Origin: Streptomyces brasiliensis
GTDB taxonomy: Bacteria; Actinomycetota; Actinomycetes; Streptomycetales; Streptomycetaceae
Assembly (NCBI RefSeq): GCF_014647875.1
Contig: NZ_BMQA01000040.1
Coordinates: forward strand, 1 to 64,000
Direction: 5' to 3'
Length of the DNA stretch: 64,000 nt
Shown here: positions 34,782 through 42,971 of the stretch, one piece after another
How the letters are laid out: each line of letters begins with the position of its first letter
How positions within the stretch are numbered: position 1 is the first letter of the stretch
Program-made: the position numbers and the translations under genes
Notes under the pieces: generated by a model
Database searches by the model: none
What the model was told of the DNA's origin: nothing
Seen by the model: only the letters and a program-made list of their open reading frames with translations

Positions 34782-34980
34782 GAGGTGTCCGTTCTCGTGG
34801 GGATGGGGATGGGGAGCGGCTTTTCGGACGGGTGCGGCCCCGCCGCCGGTCCTCGCCGGCCGCCGCGCCCGTCCGCGGCGGGTGCGCCGTCGCGCGAGAG
34901 GGGCCCGGCCGGCCGGACGCGTCGTGCACCGCCGGGTTCAAAACGCCCGCGCCGGTGCGGTGTTGCTGCCCAAAGAGCCG

Positions 34981-35973
34981 TCAGAGGGCGGCGCGTTCCT
35001 TCAGCGGCTGCCACCAGGCGCGGTTGTCGCGGTACCAGGCGAACGTCTCGGCCAGGCCCACGGTGAAGTCCTTGCGCGGGCGGTAGCCGAGTTCCGTCGA
35101 GATCTTGGTGCAGTCCACCGAGTAGCGCAGGTCGTGGCCGAGGCGGTCGGGGACGTACTCGACGCTGTCCCAGCTCGCGCCGGCCAGGTCGAGGAGCAGC
35201 TGGGTCAGTTCCTTGTTGCTCAGTTCGGTGCCGCCGCCGATGTTGTACACCTCGCCGGCGCGGCCGCCGGTGCGCACCAGTTCCAGGCCCTGGACATGGT
35301 CGTCGATGTGCAGCCAGTCCCGCACGTTCAGGCCGTCGCCGTACAGCGGTACGCGGCGGCCGTCCAGGAGGTTGGTGACGAACAGCGGGATGACCTTCTC
35401 GGGGAAGTGGTGGTGGCCGTAGTTGTTGGAGCAGCGCGTCACCCGCACGTCCAGGCCGAACGTGCGGTGGTACGACAGCGCGAGCAGGTCGGAGGAGGCC
35501 TTGGAGGCGGCGTAGGGGGAGTTGGGGCGCAGCGGGTCCGTCTCCGGCCAGGAGCCCTCCGTCAGCGACCCGTACACCTCGTCCGTCGACACGTGCAGGA
35601 AGCGGACGCTGCCTTCGGGGCGGCGCAGGGCCGCATCCAGCAGGGTCTGGGTGCCCAGGACGTTGGTGAGGACGAACTCGGCCGCCCCCCGGATGGAGCG
35701 GTCCACGTGGGACTCGGCGGCGAAGTGCACGATCTGGTCGTGCTCCGCGACCAGATCGGTGACGAGCCCGCTGTCGCGGATGTCGCCCTTCATGAAGCGG
35801 AACGCGGCGTGGCCGCGGACCGTCTCGAGGTTGGCCGGGTTGCCGGCGTAGGTGAGTTTGTCGAGCACCGTGACGGACACGTCGCCCGGGCCGCCGGGGC
35901 CGAGCAGGGTGCGGACGTAGTGCGAGCCGATGAATCCCGCGCCGCCGGTGACGAGAATGCGTGTGGTGGTCAT
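34981..35973 (-). CDS. rmlB: dTDP-glucose 4,6-dehydratase
   Basis: A 330-residue extended short-chain dehydrogenase. NAD motif TGGAGFIGSHYVR, LDKLTYAGNPANLE, STDEVYGS, the YxxxK motif in SPYAASKASSD and RCSNNYGHHHFPEKVIPLF are all diagnostic of RmlB. It converts dTDP-glucose to dTDP-4-keto-6-deoxyglucose, the branch point of deoxysugar pathways. AAAGG precedes the ATG on the minus strand. It would follow rmlA in one operon if the plus-strand TnpB element were not inserted between them. A 6-bp-arm hairpin (35999-36012) lies in its leader. Confidence 0.97.
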   Translation of the reverse strand: MTTTRILVTGGAGFIGSHYVRTLLGPGGPGDVSVTVLDKLTYAGNPANLETVRGHAAFRFMKGDIRDSGLVTDLVAEHDQIVHFAAESHVDRSIRGAAEFVLTNVLGTQTLLDAALRRPEGSVRFLHVSTDEVYGSLTEGSWPETDPLRPNSPYAASKASSDLLALSYHRTFGLDVRVTRCSNNYGHHHFPEKVIPLFVTNLLDGRRVPLYGDGLNVRDWLHIDDHVQGLELVRTGGRAGEVYNIGGGTELSNKELTQLLLDLAGASWDSVEYVPDRLGHDLRYSVDCTKISTELGYRPRKDFTVGLAETFAWYRDNRAWWQPLKERAAL

Positions 35974-36109
35974 CGGGATCCTTTCGAGGAAATTCCCGCC
36001 CCCGGTCGGGGGAGGAACCGAACCCCTGCAGAACAGGGCTGAGAAAGCCGGTTTGCCGTCGGAGCGGACCGGCGTCCACCACCGACAACCCCCGGACGGT
36101 CACCAGGTG

Positions 36110-37355
36110 GCCTGATAGTTTGCGAGCTGTGCCCACTCACGTGAAGCGGACGTTCAAGTACCGCTTCTATCCGACCGATGCGCAGGCAGCTGAGCTGTCG
36201 CACACGTTCGGTTGCGTGCGGAAGGCCTACAACCTTGCTCTGGCGGCGCGTACTAAAGCGTGGATATTGCGGCAGCAGCGGGTGAACTGCAACGCGACGT
36301 CTGCGATGTTGACGGAGTGGAAGAAAACCGAGGAACTGGCGTATCTGAATGACGTCTCTTCGGTGCCGCTTCAGCAGGCGCTCCGACATCTGCAGACGGC
36401 GTTTGCGGACTTCTTCGGCAAGCGGGCGAAGTGCCCGCGGTTCAAGTTGCGGAAGAAGTCCCGCACGTCGGCGGAGTACACGACCAGCGCGTTCCGTTTC
36501 CGCGACGGGCGCTTGGCTCTCGCGAAGATGGCGGAGCCGCTCGACATCGTGCGGTCCCGTCCTCTTCCCGAGCATGCCGTGCTCTCCACGGTGACCGTGT
36601 CGCAGGACGCGGCGGGGCGCTGGTTCGTGTCCCTGCTCGTCGAAGACCAGTCCGTGCAACCGCCGGCCGCCAACGACCGTGCGGTCGGTGTGGACGTCGG
36701 CCTCGACCACTTGCTGACCCTGTCGACCGGGGAGAAGATCTCCAGCCCCCGGCACGGGCGCCGCGACCGCGCCCGCCTCGCGAAGGCCCAGCGGGAGCTT
36801 GCCCGCAAGGCCAAGGGGGACGGCGCCAACCGGGCCAGGGCCCGTGGGAGGGTCGCCAAGGTCTACGCCCGGATCGCCGACCGGCGTCGCGACAACCTGC
36901 ACAAGATTACTACTCGGCTCGTTCGTGAGAACCAAGCGATCGTGATCGAGGACCTCACCGTTCGGAACTTGCTGAAGAACGGCGAACTTGCTCGCGCTGT
37001 CTCCGATGCGGCGTGGTCCGAGTTCCGGAGCATGCCGGCGTACAAGGCGCAGTGGTACGGCCGCGAAGTGATCGCGGTCGACCGCTGGTTCCCCTCCTCC
37101 GAATTGTGCTCGACCTGCGGCAGCGTGCGGAACAAGATGCCGCTCAACGTCCGCACCTGGACGTGCGACTGCGGAACGACCCACGACAGGGACGTGAACG
37201 CAGCACGCAATATTCTGGCCGCCGGGCTGGCGGTGTCGGCCTGTGGAGCCGGTGTAAGACCTCAACGGAATTCTCCGGGCGGGCAGTCGGCGACGAAGCA
37301 GGAGTTCCTGCGGCGTGAGCCGTAGGAATCCCCCTCCTTCGGGAGGGGAAAAAAG
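36110..37355 (+). mobile_element. Solitary IS605-type TnpB element between rmlB and rmlA
   Basis: The element comprises one tnpB gene without a Y1 transposase. Its right end is marked by the hairpin CCCCTCC-TTCG-GGAGGGG at 37331-37348, the position where IS605-type right ends and guide-RNA scaffolds occur. rmlA ends only 10 bp beyond. The left boundary is not clear; it probably lies just before 36129. Such elements move in trans with a TnpA elsewhere in the genome. Confidence 0.6.
36129..37325 (+). CDS. tnpB: RNA-guided nuclease TnpB (IS200/IS605 type)
   Basis: A 398-residue TnpB. The N-terminus is VPTHVKRTFKYRFYPTDAQ. The RuvC-like catalytic residues are intact: Asp in GVDVGLDHLLTLS, Glu in IVIEDLTVRNLL and Asp in HDRDVNAARNIL. 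The zinc finger CSTCG...CDCG separates the last two. TnpB is the ancestor of Cas12 and cuts DNA guided by an RNA from the 3' end of the element. GTG at 36129 is chosen because homologues start at this point. It is on the strand opposite to the rml genes. It is unlike the second TnpB at 61036, so two element families invaded the locus. Confidence 0.93.
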   Translation: MPTHVKRTFKYRFYPTDAQAAELSHTFGCVRKAYNLALAARTKAWILRQQRVNCNATSAMLTEWKKTEELAYLNDVSSVPLQQALRHLQTAFADFFGKRAKCPRFKLRKKSRTSAEYTTSAFRFRDGRLALAKMAEPLDIVRSRPLPEHAVLSTVTVSQDAAGRWFVSLLVEDQSVQPPAANDRAVGVDVGLDHLLTLSTGEKISSPRHGRRDRARLAKAQRELARKAKGDGANRARARGRVAKVYARIADRRRDNLHKITTRLVRENQAIVIEDLTVRNLLKNGELARAVSDAAWSEFRSMPAYKAQWYGREVIAVDRWFPSSELCSTCGSVRNKMPLNVRTWTCDCGTTHDRDVNAARNILAAGLAVSACGAGVRPQRNSPGGQSATKQEFLRREP

Positions 37356-37357
37356 GG

Positions 37358-38425
37358 TCAAGACGATATCTGCACCTTGCTGTGGTCGCCGAGGACGAAC
37401 CGGTGCGCGGCGGGCACCCGCGGTGCGGGCGTCACCTCCACGTTGCGCCCGATGATCGACGCCTCCACACGGCGGGCGCCGTGCACCGAGGAGTGGTCGA
37501 GGACGATGGAGAACTCGATCTCGCTGTCGGTGATGTGGCAGTCGCCGGAGATCGACGTGAACGGGCCGATGTAGGAGGAGGCGATCACCGTGCCCGGCCC
37601 GATCACCGCCGGGCCGACGATCCGCGACGCGGTGACGGTGGCCGTCTCGTCGATCCGTACCCGCCCGATGATCTCGCTGCTGCCGTCGACGCCGCCGCGC
37701 ACACTCGGCTCGACCCGCTCCAGCACCGTGCGGTTGACCTCCAGCATGTCGGCGACGTTCCCGGTGTCCTTCCAGTACCCGGAGATCGTCGTCGAGCGGA
37801 CGTCGCGGCCGGCGTCGATCAGCCACTGCAGGGCGTGGGTGATCTCCAGCTCGCCGCGCCAGGACGGCTGGATGGCGCGGACGGCCTCGTGCACGGCCGG
37901 CGTGAACAGATAGACGCCGACCAGTGCCAGGTCGCTCCTGGGCGACTCCGGTTTCTCCTCCAGGCCGACGACGCGCCCGTCCGGCCCGAGTTCGGCCACC
38001 CCGAACTGCCGCGGGTCGGAGACCTGGGTGAGCAGGATCTGCGCGTCGGGCCGCTCGGCCCGGAAGGCGTCGACGAGGGAGGTGATACCGCCCACGATGA
38101 AGTTGTCACCGAGGTACATCACGAAGTCGTCCTCGCCGAGGAACTCCCGGGCGATGAGCACGGCATGGGCCAGACCCCGCGGGGCGTCCTGCGGGATGTA
38201 GGTGACGGACAGGCCGAACTTGGAGCCGTCCCCGACGGCCTGGCCGATCTCGTCGGCCGTGTCCCCGACGACGATCCCGACCTCCGTGACACCGGCGTCC
38301 GCGATCGCCTCCAGACCGTAGAAGAGCACGGGTTTGTTGGCCACGGGCACCAGTTGCTTGGCCGATGTGTGGGTGAGGGGGCGCAGGCGGGTTCCGGCCC
38401 CGCCGGAGAGTACGAGAGCCTTCAT
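37358..38425 (-). CDS. rmlA: Glucose-1-phosphate thymidylyltransferase (long type)
   Basis: A 355-residue nucleotidyltransferase. The N-terminal signature is LVLSGGAGTRLRPLTHTSAK; MYLGDNFIVGGI and EEKPESPRSDLALVGVYLF follow. The C-terminal third is a left-handed beta-helix (EIIGRVRIDETATVTASRIV), making it the long antibiotic-cluster type rather than the 290-residue primary-metabolism type. It makes dTDP-glucose from glucose-1-phosphate and dTTP. A -10 box (TAGCGT read on the minus strand, 38433-38438) ends 7 bp before the ATG, so the mRNA is probably leaderless. Confidence 0.96.
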   Translation of the reverse strand: MKALVLSGGAGTRLRPLTHTSAKQLVPVANKPVLFYGLEAIADAGVTEVGIVVGDTADEIGQAVGDGSKFGLSVTYIPQDAPRGLAHAVLIAREFLGEDDFVMYLGDNFIVGGITSLVDAFRAERPDAQILLTQVSDPRQFGVAELGPDGRVVGLEEKPESPRSDLALVGVYLFTPAVHEAVRAIQPSWRGELEITHALQWLIDAGRDVRSTTISGYWKDTGNVADMLEVNRTVLERVEPSVRGGVDGSSEIIGRVRIDETATVTASRIVGPAVIGPGTVIASSYIGPFTSISGDCHITDSEIEFSIVLDHSSVHGARRVEASIIGRNVEVTPAPRVPAAHRFVLGDHSKVQISS

Positions 38426-38432
38426 GGCCTCG

Positions 38433-38438
38433 ACGCTA
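38433..38438 (-). promoter_or_regulatory. -10 box of rmlA, leaderless start
   Basis: On the minus strand TAGCGT is followed by 7 bp and then the ATG of rmlA, with no Shine-Dalgarno sequence. The same -10 hexamer is used in the SARP-type promoters at 30350 and 30979. One TCAAGCG heptamer lies 8 bp upstream of it, a weak hint of SARP control. Confidence 0.45.
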
Positions 38439-38608
38439 GGAGCGGGCGCTTGAGCGGGAGTGGGGGATCGGCTGCGCCACAGGATGCCTCCAGGGCGGCT
38501 CGAGAGACGGTGCGGATCCTCGGAGGCGGGCGGACCCCACCCGTACCGGGCGCAGCGCGAAAAGGGCCCGCCCGCTCTGTCCGGCGAGCCCCCAGAGAGG
38601 CACACACC

Positions 38609-39034
38609 ATGGCAGCCACCCACCGCGAACTCGTCCAGCGCTTCGTCGACATGATCAACAGTCGTGACGTGAGCACCATCGGCGAGCACACCGCGCCCGG
38701 TCACATCGACCACAACCCGGTCGTCGCCGACGGCATCGAGGCCAACGCGGCCTTCTTCCAGCAGATCTTCGACGCGTTCCCGGACGTCGAGATCGTCGCC
38801 CACGACGTGGTCGTAGAGGGCGACCGCATCGCGGGCCGCTTCGAGTACTCGGGCACGCACCGGGGCACGTTCTTCGGCGTCCCGGCCACCGGGAACCGGC
38901 TGGCCTTCCAGTCGATCGACATCTGGCGGGTGGAGGACGGGCTGCTGGCGGAGCACTGGGACCAGCTGGATCTGGCGGGGATGTTCCGCCAGCTCGGCGT
39001 CGACGACTTCTACGCCCTGCAGAAGGCGGCCTGA
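38609..39034 (+). CDS. SnoaL/NTF2-fold protein 3
   Basis: A 141-residue SnoaL-like protein: LVQRFVDMINSRDVSTIGEH, then AAFFQQIFDAFPDVEIVAHD, GRFEYSGTHRGTFFGVPATG and IWRVEDGLLAEHWDQLDLAG, all classic for the family. ATG at 38609 follows AGAGAGG. It is divergent from rmlA. Close SnoaL-like relatives include cyclases, hydroxylases and proteins of unknown role, so the reaction is open. It is the shortest and most typical of the three NTF2-fold proteins here. Confidence 0.88.
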   Translation: MAATHRELVQRFVDMINSRDVSTIGEHTAPGHIDHNPVVADGIEANAAFFQQIFDAFPDVEIVAHDVVVEGDRIAGRFEYSGTHRGTFFGVPATGNRLAFQSIDIWRVEDGLLAEHWDQLDLAGMFRQLGVDDFYALQKAA

Positions 39035-39117
39035 ACACACGTCACCCGCGCCGGAGCGGCCCGGTGCCCGGACGGAATCCCCCGCCGGGCACCGGGCCGC
39101 TCCGGCGCGCACCCTGC

Positions 39118-39187
39118 CCTGTGCCGTGCCGTGTGCCGTGTGCCGTGTGCCGTCCGGTGTCTGGTGTCCGGTGTCCGGTGTTCGCCG
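39118..39187 (+). repeat. Short GTGCCGT / GTGTCCG tandem repeats
   Basis: About five GTGCCGT-like units followed by four GTGTCYG units lie between two convergent stop codons (39034 and 39188). A short reiterated block, possibly acting in termination; nothing else is seen in this gap. Confidence 0.55.
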
Positions 39188-40162
39188 TCAGTGCAGTGCC
39201 GCCCGGTCCACCTCGTCCACCAGCCGGGCGTGCTCCAGGATCGCCTCGGTGTGCGGGGCGAAGTCCTCGCCGTGCAGGGCGGCCCGGGCGAAGACGCCGG
39301 CCATGTTGGTGAAGTGCCGGTCGCGGTCGAGGGCGATCTCGCTCACCTCGCCGCCGCGCTCCACCCGCAGGACGGGCGTGAGGTCGTCCGGCGTGCTGAA
39401 CGCCCGCTCCAGCCGCAGCCGCCCCTCGCTGCCCCACAGGCCGTAACCGCTCAGGTAGGCGTGCTCGACGCCGTAGGCCAGCTGGGCGGCCCTGCCGTCC
39501 GGCGCCACCAGCAGCGCGCTGCCCGCCGGGCTGGGCCCGTGGGCGCCGGCCGGACGCTCCTGGGCCCCGGCCACCCGCAGCCCCGGGCCGAGGAAGAGCT
39601 GCGCGGCACGCAGCGGATACGCGGCCACCTCCGGCAGCGTGCTGGCCCGAGCGGGCGCGCCGCCGGGCTGCGGCGCGGGCCGCAGCGGGATGCCGAACTC
39701 CGCGAAGAACAGCTGCACTTCACCGATCAGCCCGTCGGCCACGAGCCGCCGTACCCGGGCGTGCTGCGAGTGGTGGAGGAACATGAAGCCCTCCATCAGC
39801 AGCAGCCCGCGCTCGCGGGCGAGGGCCACCGCCTTCTGCGCGTCCGCCAGGCTGGTGGCGAAGGGCTTCTCGCACAGTACGTGCTTGCCCGCCGCCAGCG
39901 CCCGCAGGGTCCACTCCACGTGCAGCTCGGGCGGCAGCGGCACGTACACCGCGTCCACGTCGTCGCGCGCGAGCAGCTCCTCGTAGCCCTCGACGGGCGC
40001 GCCGCCGAAGCGGTCGGTGAAGCGCCGGGCCCGCTCCAGGGTGCGGCTGGCCACGGCGCTCACCTCGACCAGCGGCTGGTGCCGCCAGGAGGGCAGCGTG
40101 CGCCGCCAGGCGATGTCGGCGCAGCCCAGCACGCCGATACGCAGCCTCGCCCCGGCGCTCAC
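39188..40162 (-). CDS. NDP-hexose 3-ketoreductase (Gfo/Idh/MocA family)
   Basis: A 324-residue sugar oxidoreductase. The N-terminal Rossmann motif is LRIGVLGCADIAWRRTLPSW. The family motif VLCEKPFATSLADAQ (EKP, catalytic Lys) and FMFLHHSQHARVRRLV follow. It reduces the C3 keto group that the 2,3-dehydratase creates, giving a 2,6-dideoxy-4-ketosugar. The GTG overlaps the stop of the dehydratase gene (GTGA), so the two are translationally coupled, as in other deoxysugar clusters. Confidence 0.94.
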   Translation of the reverse strand: MSAGARLRIGVLGCADIAWRRTLPSWRHQPLVEVSAVASRTLERARRFTDRFGGAPVEGYEELLARDDVDAVYVPLPPELHVEWTLRALAAGKHVLCEKPFATSLADAQKAVALARERGLLLMEGFMFLHHSQHARVRRLVADGLIGEVQLFFAEFGIPLRPAPQPGGAPARASTLPEVAAYPLRAAQLFLGPGLRVAGAQERPAGAHGPSPAGSALLVAPDGRAAQLAYGVEHAYLSGYGLWGSEGRLRLERAFSTPDDLTPVLRVERGGEVSEIALDRDRHFTNMAGVFARAALHGEDFAPHTEAILEHARLVDEVDRAALH

Positions 40163-41562
40163 CGGGCGAACACCCCGGCCGGCGACCACACCGCGCGCAG
40201 CCCCGTCAGCAGCGTCCGGGCCTCGATGTTCAGGTAGTTGCTGTGCCGCATCAGCTCGCTCAGCTGCTCGGCCGTCACCCACACGAACTCCTCCGGTACG
40301 TCGACGGGGAAGTCGTCCCCGACCTCCATGAGGACGTAGCGGTTGCCCGCGTGGTGGAAGCGCCCGCCCTCCTCGGACTGCACGGTGTCGTACAGGAGCT
40401 GGTCGGGCGTCGCGCGCAGCACGGTGTCCAGGTAGCGCGGCCGCTGTTCGGGCGGCAGGCTCAGCGCACGGCCCGGCTGGCACTGCACGGTCGGGCCGAA
40501 CTCGGCGACGTCCAGCACGCCGGCCTCGGACCTGGCCTGCGCCAGCAGGTGCGGCACCCCGCAGATCCGGCGGATCACGAACGCGGACAGGCCCTGCTCG
40601 GCGGGGGCGAGCAGGGGCTGGGTCCAGCTGCGCACCTCGCGGTTGGCGGCCGCCACCGACGCGGCGATGACGGTGAAGTGGTGTCCCGTCTCGTGCGCGA
40701 TCCCCTCGGCGTCGCGCCGCCAGCGTTCCACCCGGTTCAGCGGCAGGGTGCGCTGCACCAGCTCCCGGCGCGCCTTGACCTCGGTCAGCCGGCTGAGCAC
40801 CTGCTCGGTGGGGTGCAGCGGCGTGCCGCCCGGCGCGAAGGCCGGGATCAGCGACAGCACCGTGCGGGCGTCCATGTTGACCACGTTCGAGTCGTGCAGC
40901 AGCTGGTGGATCTGGCCCAGCGTCAGCCACACGAAGTCCTCGTGCTCGGGGACGTCGCCGAGGGCCTCCACGACGATGTTCCGGTTGCGCTTGCGCAGGA
41001 ACCAGGAGCCCTGCTCGGACTGCAGCGAGTCGTACAGCACCCGGGACCTGGTCCGGGGCGGCCTGAAGTAGTCGATGTAGCGGACCGCGGCGCCCTGGTG
41101 CACCCCGGTGTAGTTGCTGCGGGTGGCCTGCACGGTGGGGGAGAGCTGCACCGTCTCGAGGTTGCCGGGCTCCATCTTGGCCTGCATCAGGCAGTGCAGG
41201 ACGCCGTCGAACTCCTTGACGACGATGCCCAGGATGCCGATCTCGGGCTGGTTGATGATCGGCTGCGACCAGGACTGCTCGTGCCCGTCCCAGGCGGTGC
41301 GCACGCTCAGGCCCTCGACCGAGAAGAACCGGCCGCTGTCGTGCACCAGGTTCCCGGTCGCCTCCTCGAAGTGCCAGCCGACGAGGTCGGAGAACGGGAT
41401 GCGCCGCACGTCGTAGCGGTTGGTGCGGCGCTGCGCCGAGAACCAGTCGTGGAACACCTCGTTGGGCGTCACCGCGCTGTCGAGGGCCTGCGCGGACAGC
41501 GAGAACCGCTGCACCTGACTCCTGGCGACACCCGCAGGCGCCACCGCCTGGGTGATGGTCAT
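40159..41562 (-). CDS. dTDP-4-keto-6-deoxyglucose 2,3-dehydratase
   Basis: A 467-residue enzyme with the duplicated NUDIX-related architecture of NDP-hexose 2,3-dehydratases. The first half shows VFHDWFSAQRRTNRYDVRRI and GILGIVVKEFDGVLHCLMQA with LQSEQGSWF. The second half repeats the pattern as FVIRRICGVPHLLAQARSE with VQSEEGGRF. It removes water across C2-C3, the committed step to 2-deoxysugars. ATG at 41562 with AGGAG upstream. Divergent from the glycosyltransferase across a palindrome-rich promoter region. Confidence 0.96.
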   Translation of the reverse strand: MTITQAVAPAGVARSQVQRFSLSAQALDSAVTPNEVFHDWFSAQRRTNRYDVRRIPFSDLVGWHFEEATGNLVHDSGRFFSVEGLSVRTAWDGHEQSWSQPIINQPEIGILGIVVKEFDGVLHCLMQAKMEPGNLETVQLSPTVQATRSNYTGVHQGAAVRYIDYFRPPRTRSRVLYDSLQSEQGSWFLRKRNRNIVVEALGDVPEHEDFVWLTLGQIHQLLHDSNVVNMDARTVLSLIPAFAPGGTPLHPTEQVLSRLTEVKARRELVQRTLPLNRVERWRRDAEGIAHETGHHFTVIAASVAAANREVRSWTQPLLAPAEQGLSAFVIRRICGVPHLLAQARSEAGVLDVAEFGPTVQCQPGRALSLPPEQRPRYLDTVLRATPDQLLYDTVQSEEGGRFHHAGNRYVLMEVGDDFPVDVPEEFVWVTAEQLSELMRHSNYLNIEARTLLTGLRAVWSPAGVFAR

Positions 41563-41710
41563 GGGGCTCCTTCGGATCGTCACGCGCGCCCCTGCGGGAG
41601 GGCGGCCGCAGGACCACGGTGAAGCGCCCCGATCGGCCGGCCCTGGAGACAGCCTCGAGCACCGCCGGAGCACTGTGCGACCGCCGGGCCTTCTCTCCCA
41701 TGTCGCCAAG

Positions 41711-41729
41711 TCGCTTGGCTACCAAGCGA
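41711..41729. promoter_or_regulatory. Perfect palindrome in the divergent sugar promoter
   Basis: TCGCTTGG-CTA-CCAAGCGA, two 8-bp arms around 3 bp, lies between the 2,3-dehydratase (-) and the glycosyltransferase (+). It may be an operator or a cruciform. It is immediately followed by the second palindrome at 41730. Confidence 0.5.
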
Positions 41730-41743
41730 GTTATCGCTGATAA
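41730..41743. promoter_or_regulatory. GTTATCGCTGATAA operator candidate
   Basis: A near-perfect palindrome (TTATC-GCT-GATAA) just upstream of the glycosyltransferase -35 box. It matches the element before the aldo-keto reductase (22397-22410) and partly the CTATCATCG and CTGATAAC segments before the TetR gene at 45551. A TetR-type repressor could repress from here. Confidence 0.45.
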
Positions 41744-41758
41744 TTTTTCTGTCAGCAC

Positions 41759-41787
41759 TAGACACCGAGTGTGGGCGTCCCTACGCT
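41759..41787 (+). promoter_or_regulatory. Promoter of the glycosyltransferase, leaderless mRNA
   Basis: TAGACA at 41759-41764 and TACGCT at 41782-41787 are 17 bp apart. The predicted transcription start coincides with the ATG at 41796, and no Shine-Dalgarno sequence is present, so translation is probably leaderless. Confidence 0.55.
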
Positions 41788-41795
41788 GGCTCGGT

Positions 41796-42971
41796 ATGAG
41801 AATCCTCTTTGCCGGCGCCGGAAACTTCGGCCACGTCTATCCCCTTCTGCCGTTGGCGAAGGCCGCCCGGGCTGCGGGCCACGAGGTCTTTTTCGCCACC
41901 GGTGAACAGCTGCACCCCGCCGTGGTGACGGCCGGCCTCGAGCCGGTGGCCGCCGGCCGGTCGGTGCCCGAGGCCTTCATGGAAGCAGTGAGTTCTCGAG
42001 CCGACCTCGCGGGAGCGGGCGAACTCGGCGCCCAGGACGTGCCGCCGGAGGTGCTGACGGACCTGCATGTGCAGGTGTTCGGCTCCGTGCTGCCGCGGTG
42101 GGTGGCCGCCGACCTGGCCTCGGCCCTTCAGCGGCTGCGGCCCGGCCTCGTCGTCTACGAGGCGCTCAACCCCGGTGCCGCCTTCGCCGCCGCCCTCGCG
42201 GGCGTGCCCGCCGTCGCGCACGGGGTGGGCGTGATGGCGCTGGGACCGGAGGAGGAGCGCATCCAGCAGGAGCTGCTCACCACCGCCGGCGACCTCGGCG
42301 TCGACGTGCCCTTCGGCCAGCTGCTGGCCCTGGCCCGCACCTACATCGACATCGTCCCGCCATCCATCCAGGACCCCGGCTTCCTCGCCGCGCCGCTCCC
42401 GCGCATCGAGCAGCGCGCGGTGGCCTACTCCGAGCCGGGTGAACTGCCCGAGCGCATCCGGCGTTCGGGCGGGCCGTTCGTCTACCTCACCCTGGGCACC
42501 GCGCTCGGCTCGCCCGAGGTGCTGCGTACGGCGATCGAGGGGCTGCTGCCGCTCGAGGTGCCGGTGCTGGTCGCGGCCGGTCCCGTCGTGCCCGTCGAGG
42601 AGCTGGGCGAACTGCCCGAGCGCGTGGTGGCCGTGCCGTGGGTGGCACAGCCGGAGGCGCTCAGGCACGCCTCGGTGGTCGTGCAGCACGGCGGTGCCGG
42701 CACCACGCTGGCCACGCTCGCGGCCGGACTGCCGCAACTGGTCCTGCCGCAGGGCGCGGACGGACCGGCCAACGGCAGGGCCGTCGCGGCGGCGGGCGCG
42801 GGCGAGGTCGTCCTCGGCCCGGACCAGTCCGCCGACGCGGTCACGCAAGCGACCCGCCGCCTGCTCTCGGAGGAGTCCTACCGGGTGGCGGCCCGCAAGG
42901 TCGCCACGGAGATCGCGGCGATGCCCGACCCCGCGCAGAACGTGACCAAGCTGGTGGAACTGGCCGGCTGA
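41796..42971 (+). CDS. Glycosyltransferase, GT1 (antibiotic sugar transfer)
   Basis: A 391-residue GT-B fold enzyme. The N-terminal acceptor domain begins MRILFAGAGNFGHVYPLLPLA. The C-terminal nucleotide-sugar domain has the signature VVQHGGAGTTLATLAAGLPQLVLPQGADGP split around residue 305. It would attach the dTDP-dideoxyhexose made by the rml/2,3-dehydratase/3-ketoreductase set to the aglycone. The family (UGT/MurG-like, as in polyketide clusters) often needs no helper here, and no auxiliary P450-like protein is seen. It is the only glycosyltransferase in the window, which suggests a single sugar. Confidence 0.95.
   Translation: MRILFAGAGNFGHVYPLLPLAKAARAAGHEVFFATGEQLHPAVVTAGLEPVAAGRSVPEAFMEAVSSRADLAGAGELGAQDVPPEVLTDLHVQVFGSVLPRWVAADLASALQRLRPGLVVYEALNPGAAFAAALAGVPAVAHGVGVMALGPEEERIQQELLTTAGDLGVDVPFGQLLALARTYIDIVPPSIQDPGFLAAPLPRIEQRAVAYSEPGELPERIRRSGGPFVYLTLGTALGSPEVLRTAIEGLLPLEVPVLVAAGPVVPVEELGELPERVVAVPWVAQPEALRHASVVVQHGGAGTTLATLAAGLPQLVLPQGADGPANGRAVAAAGAGEVVLGPDQSADAVTQATRRLLSEESYRVAARKVATEIAAMPDPAQNVTKLVELAG

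Noticed and set aside
33492..36042. Long plus-strand open frames opposite the acyltransferase and rmlB genes.
   Set aside because: They are antisense shadows of high-GC genes; the minus-strand proteins have clear family motifs.
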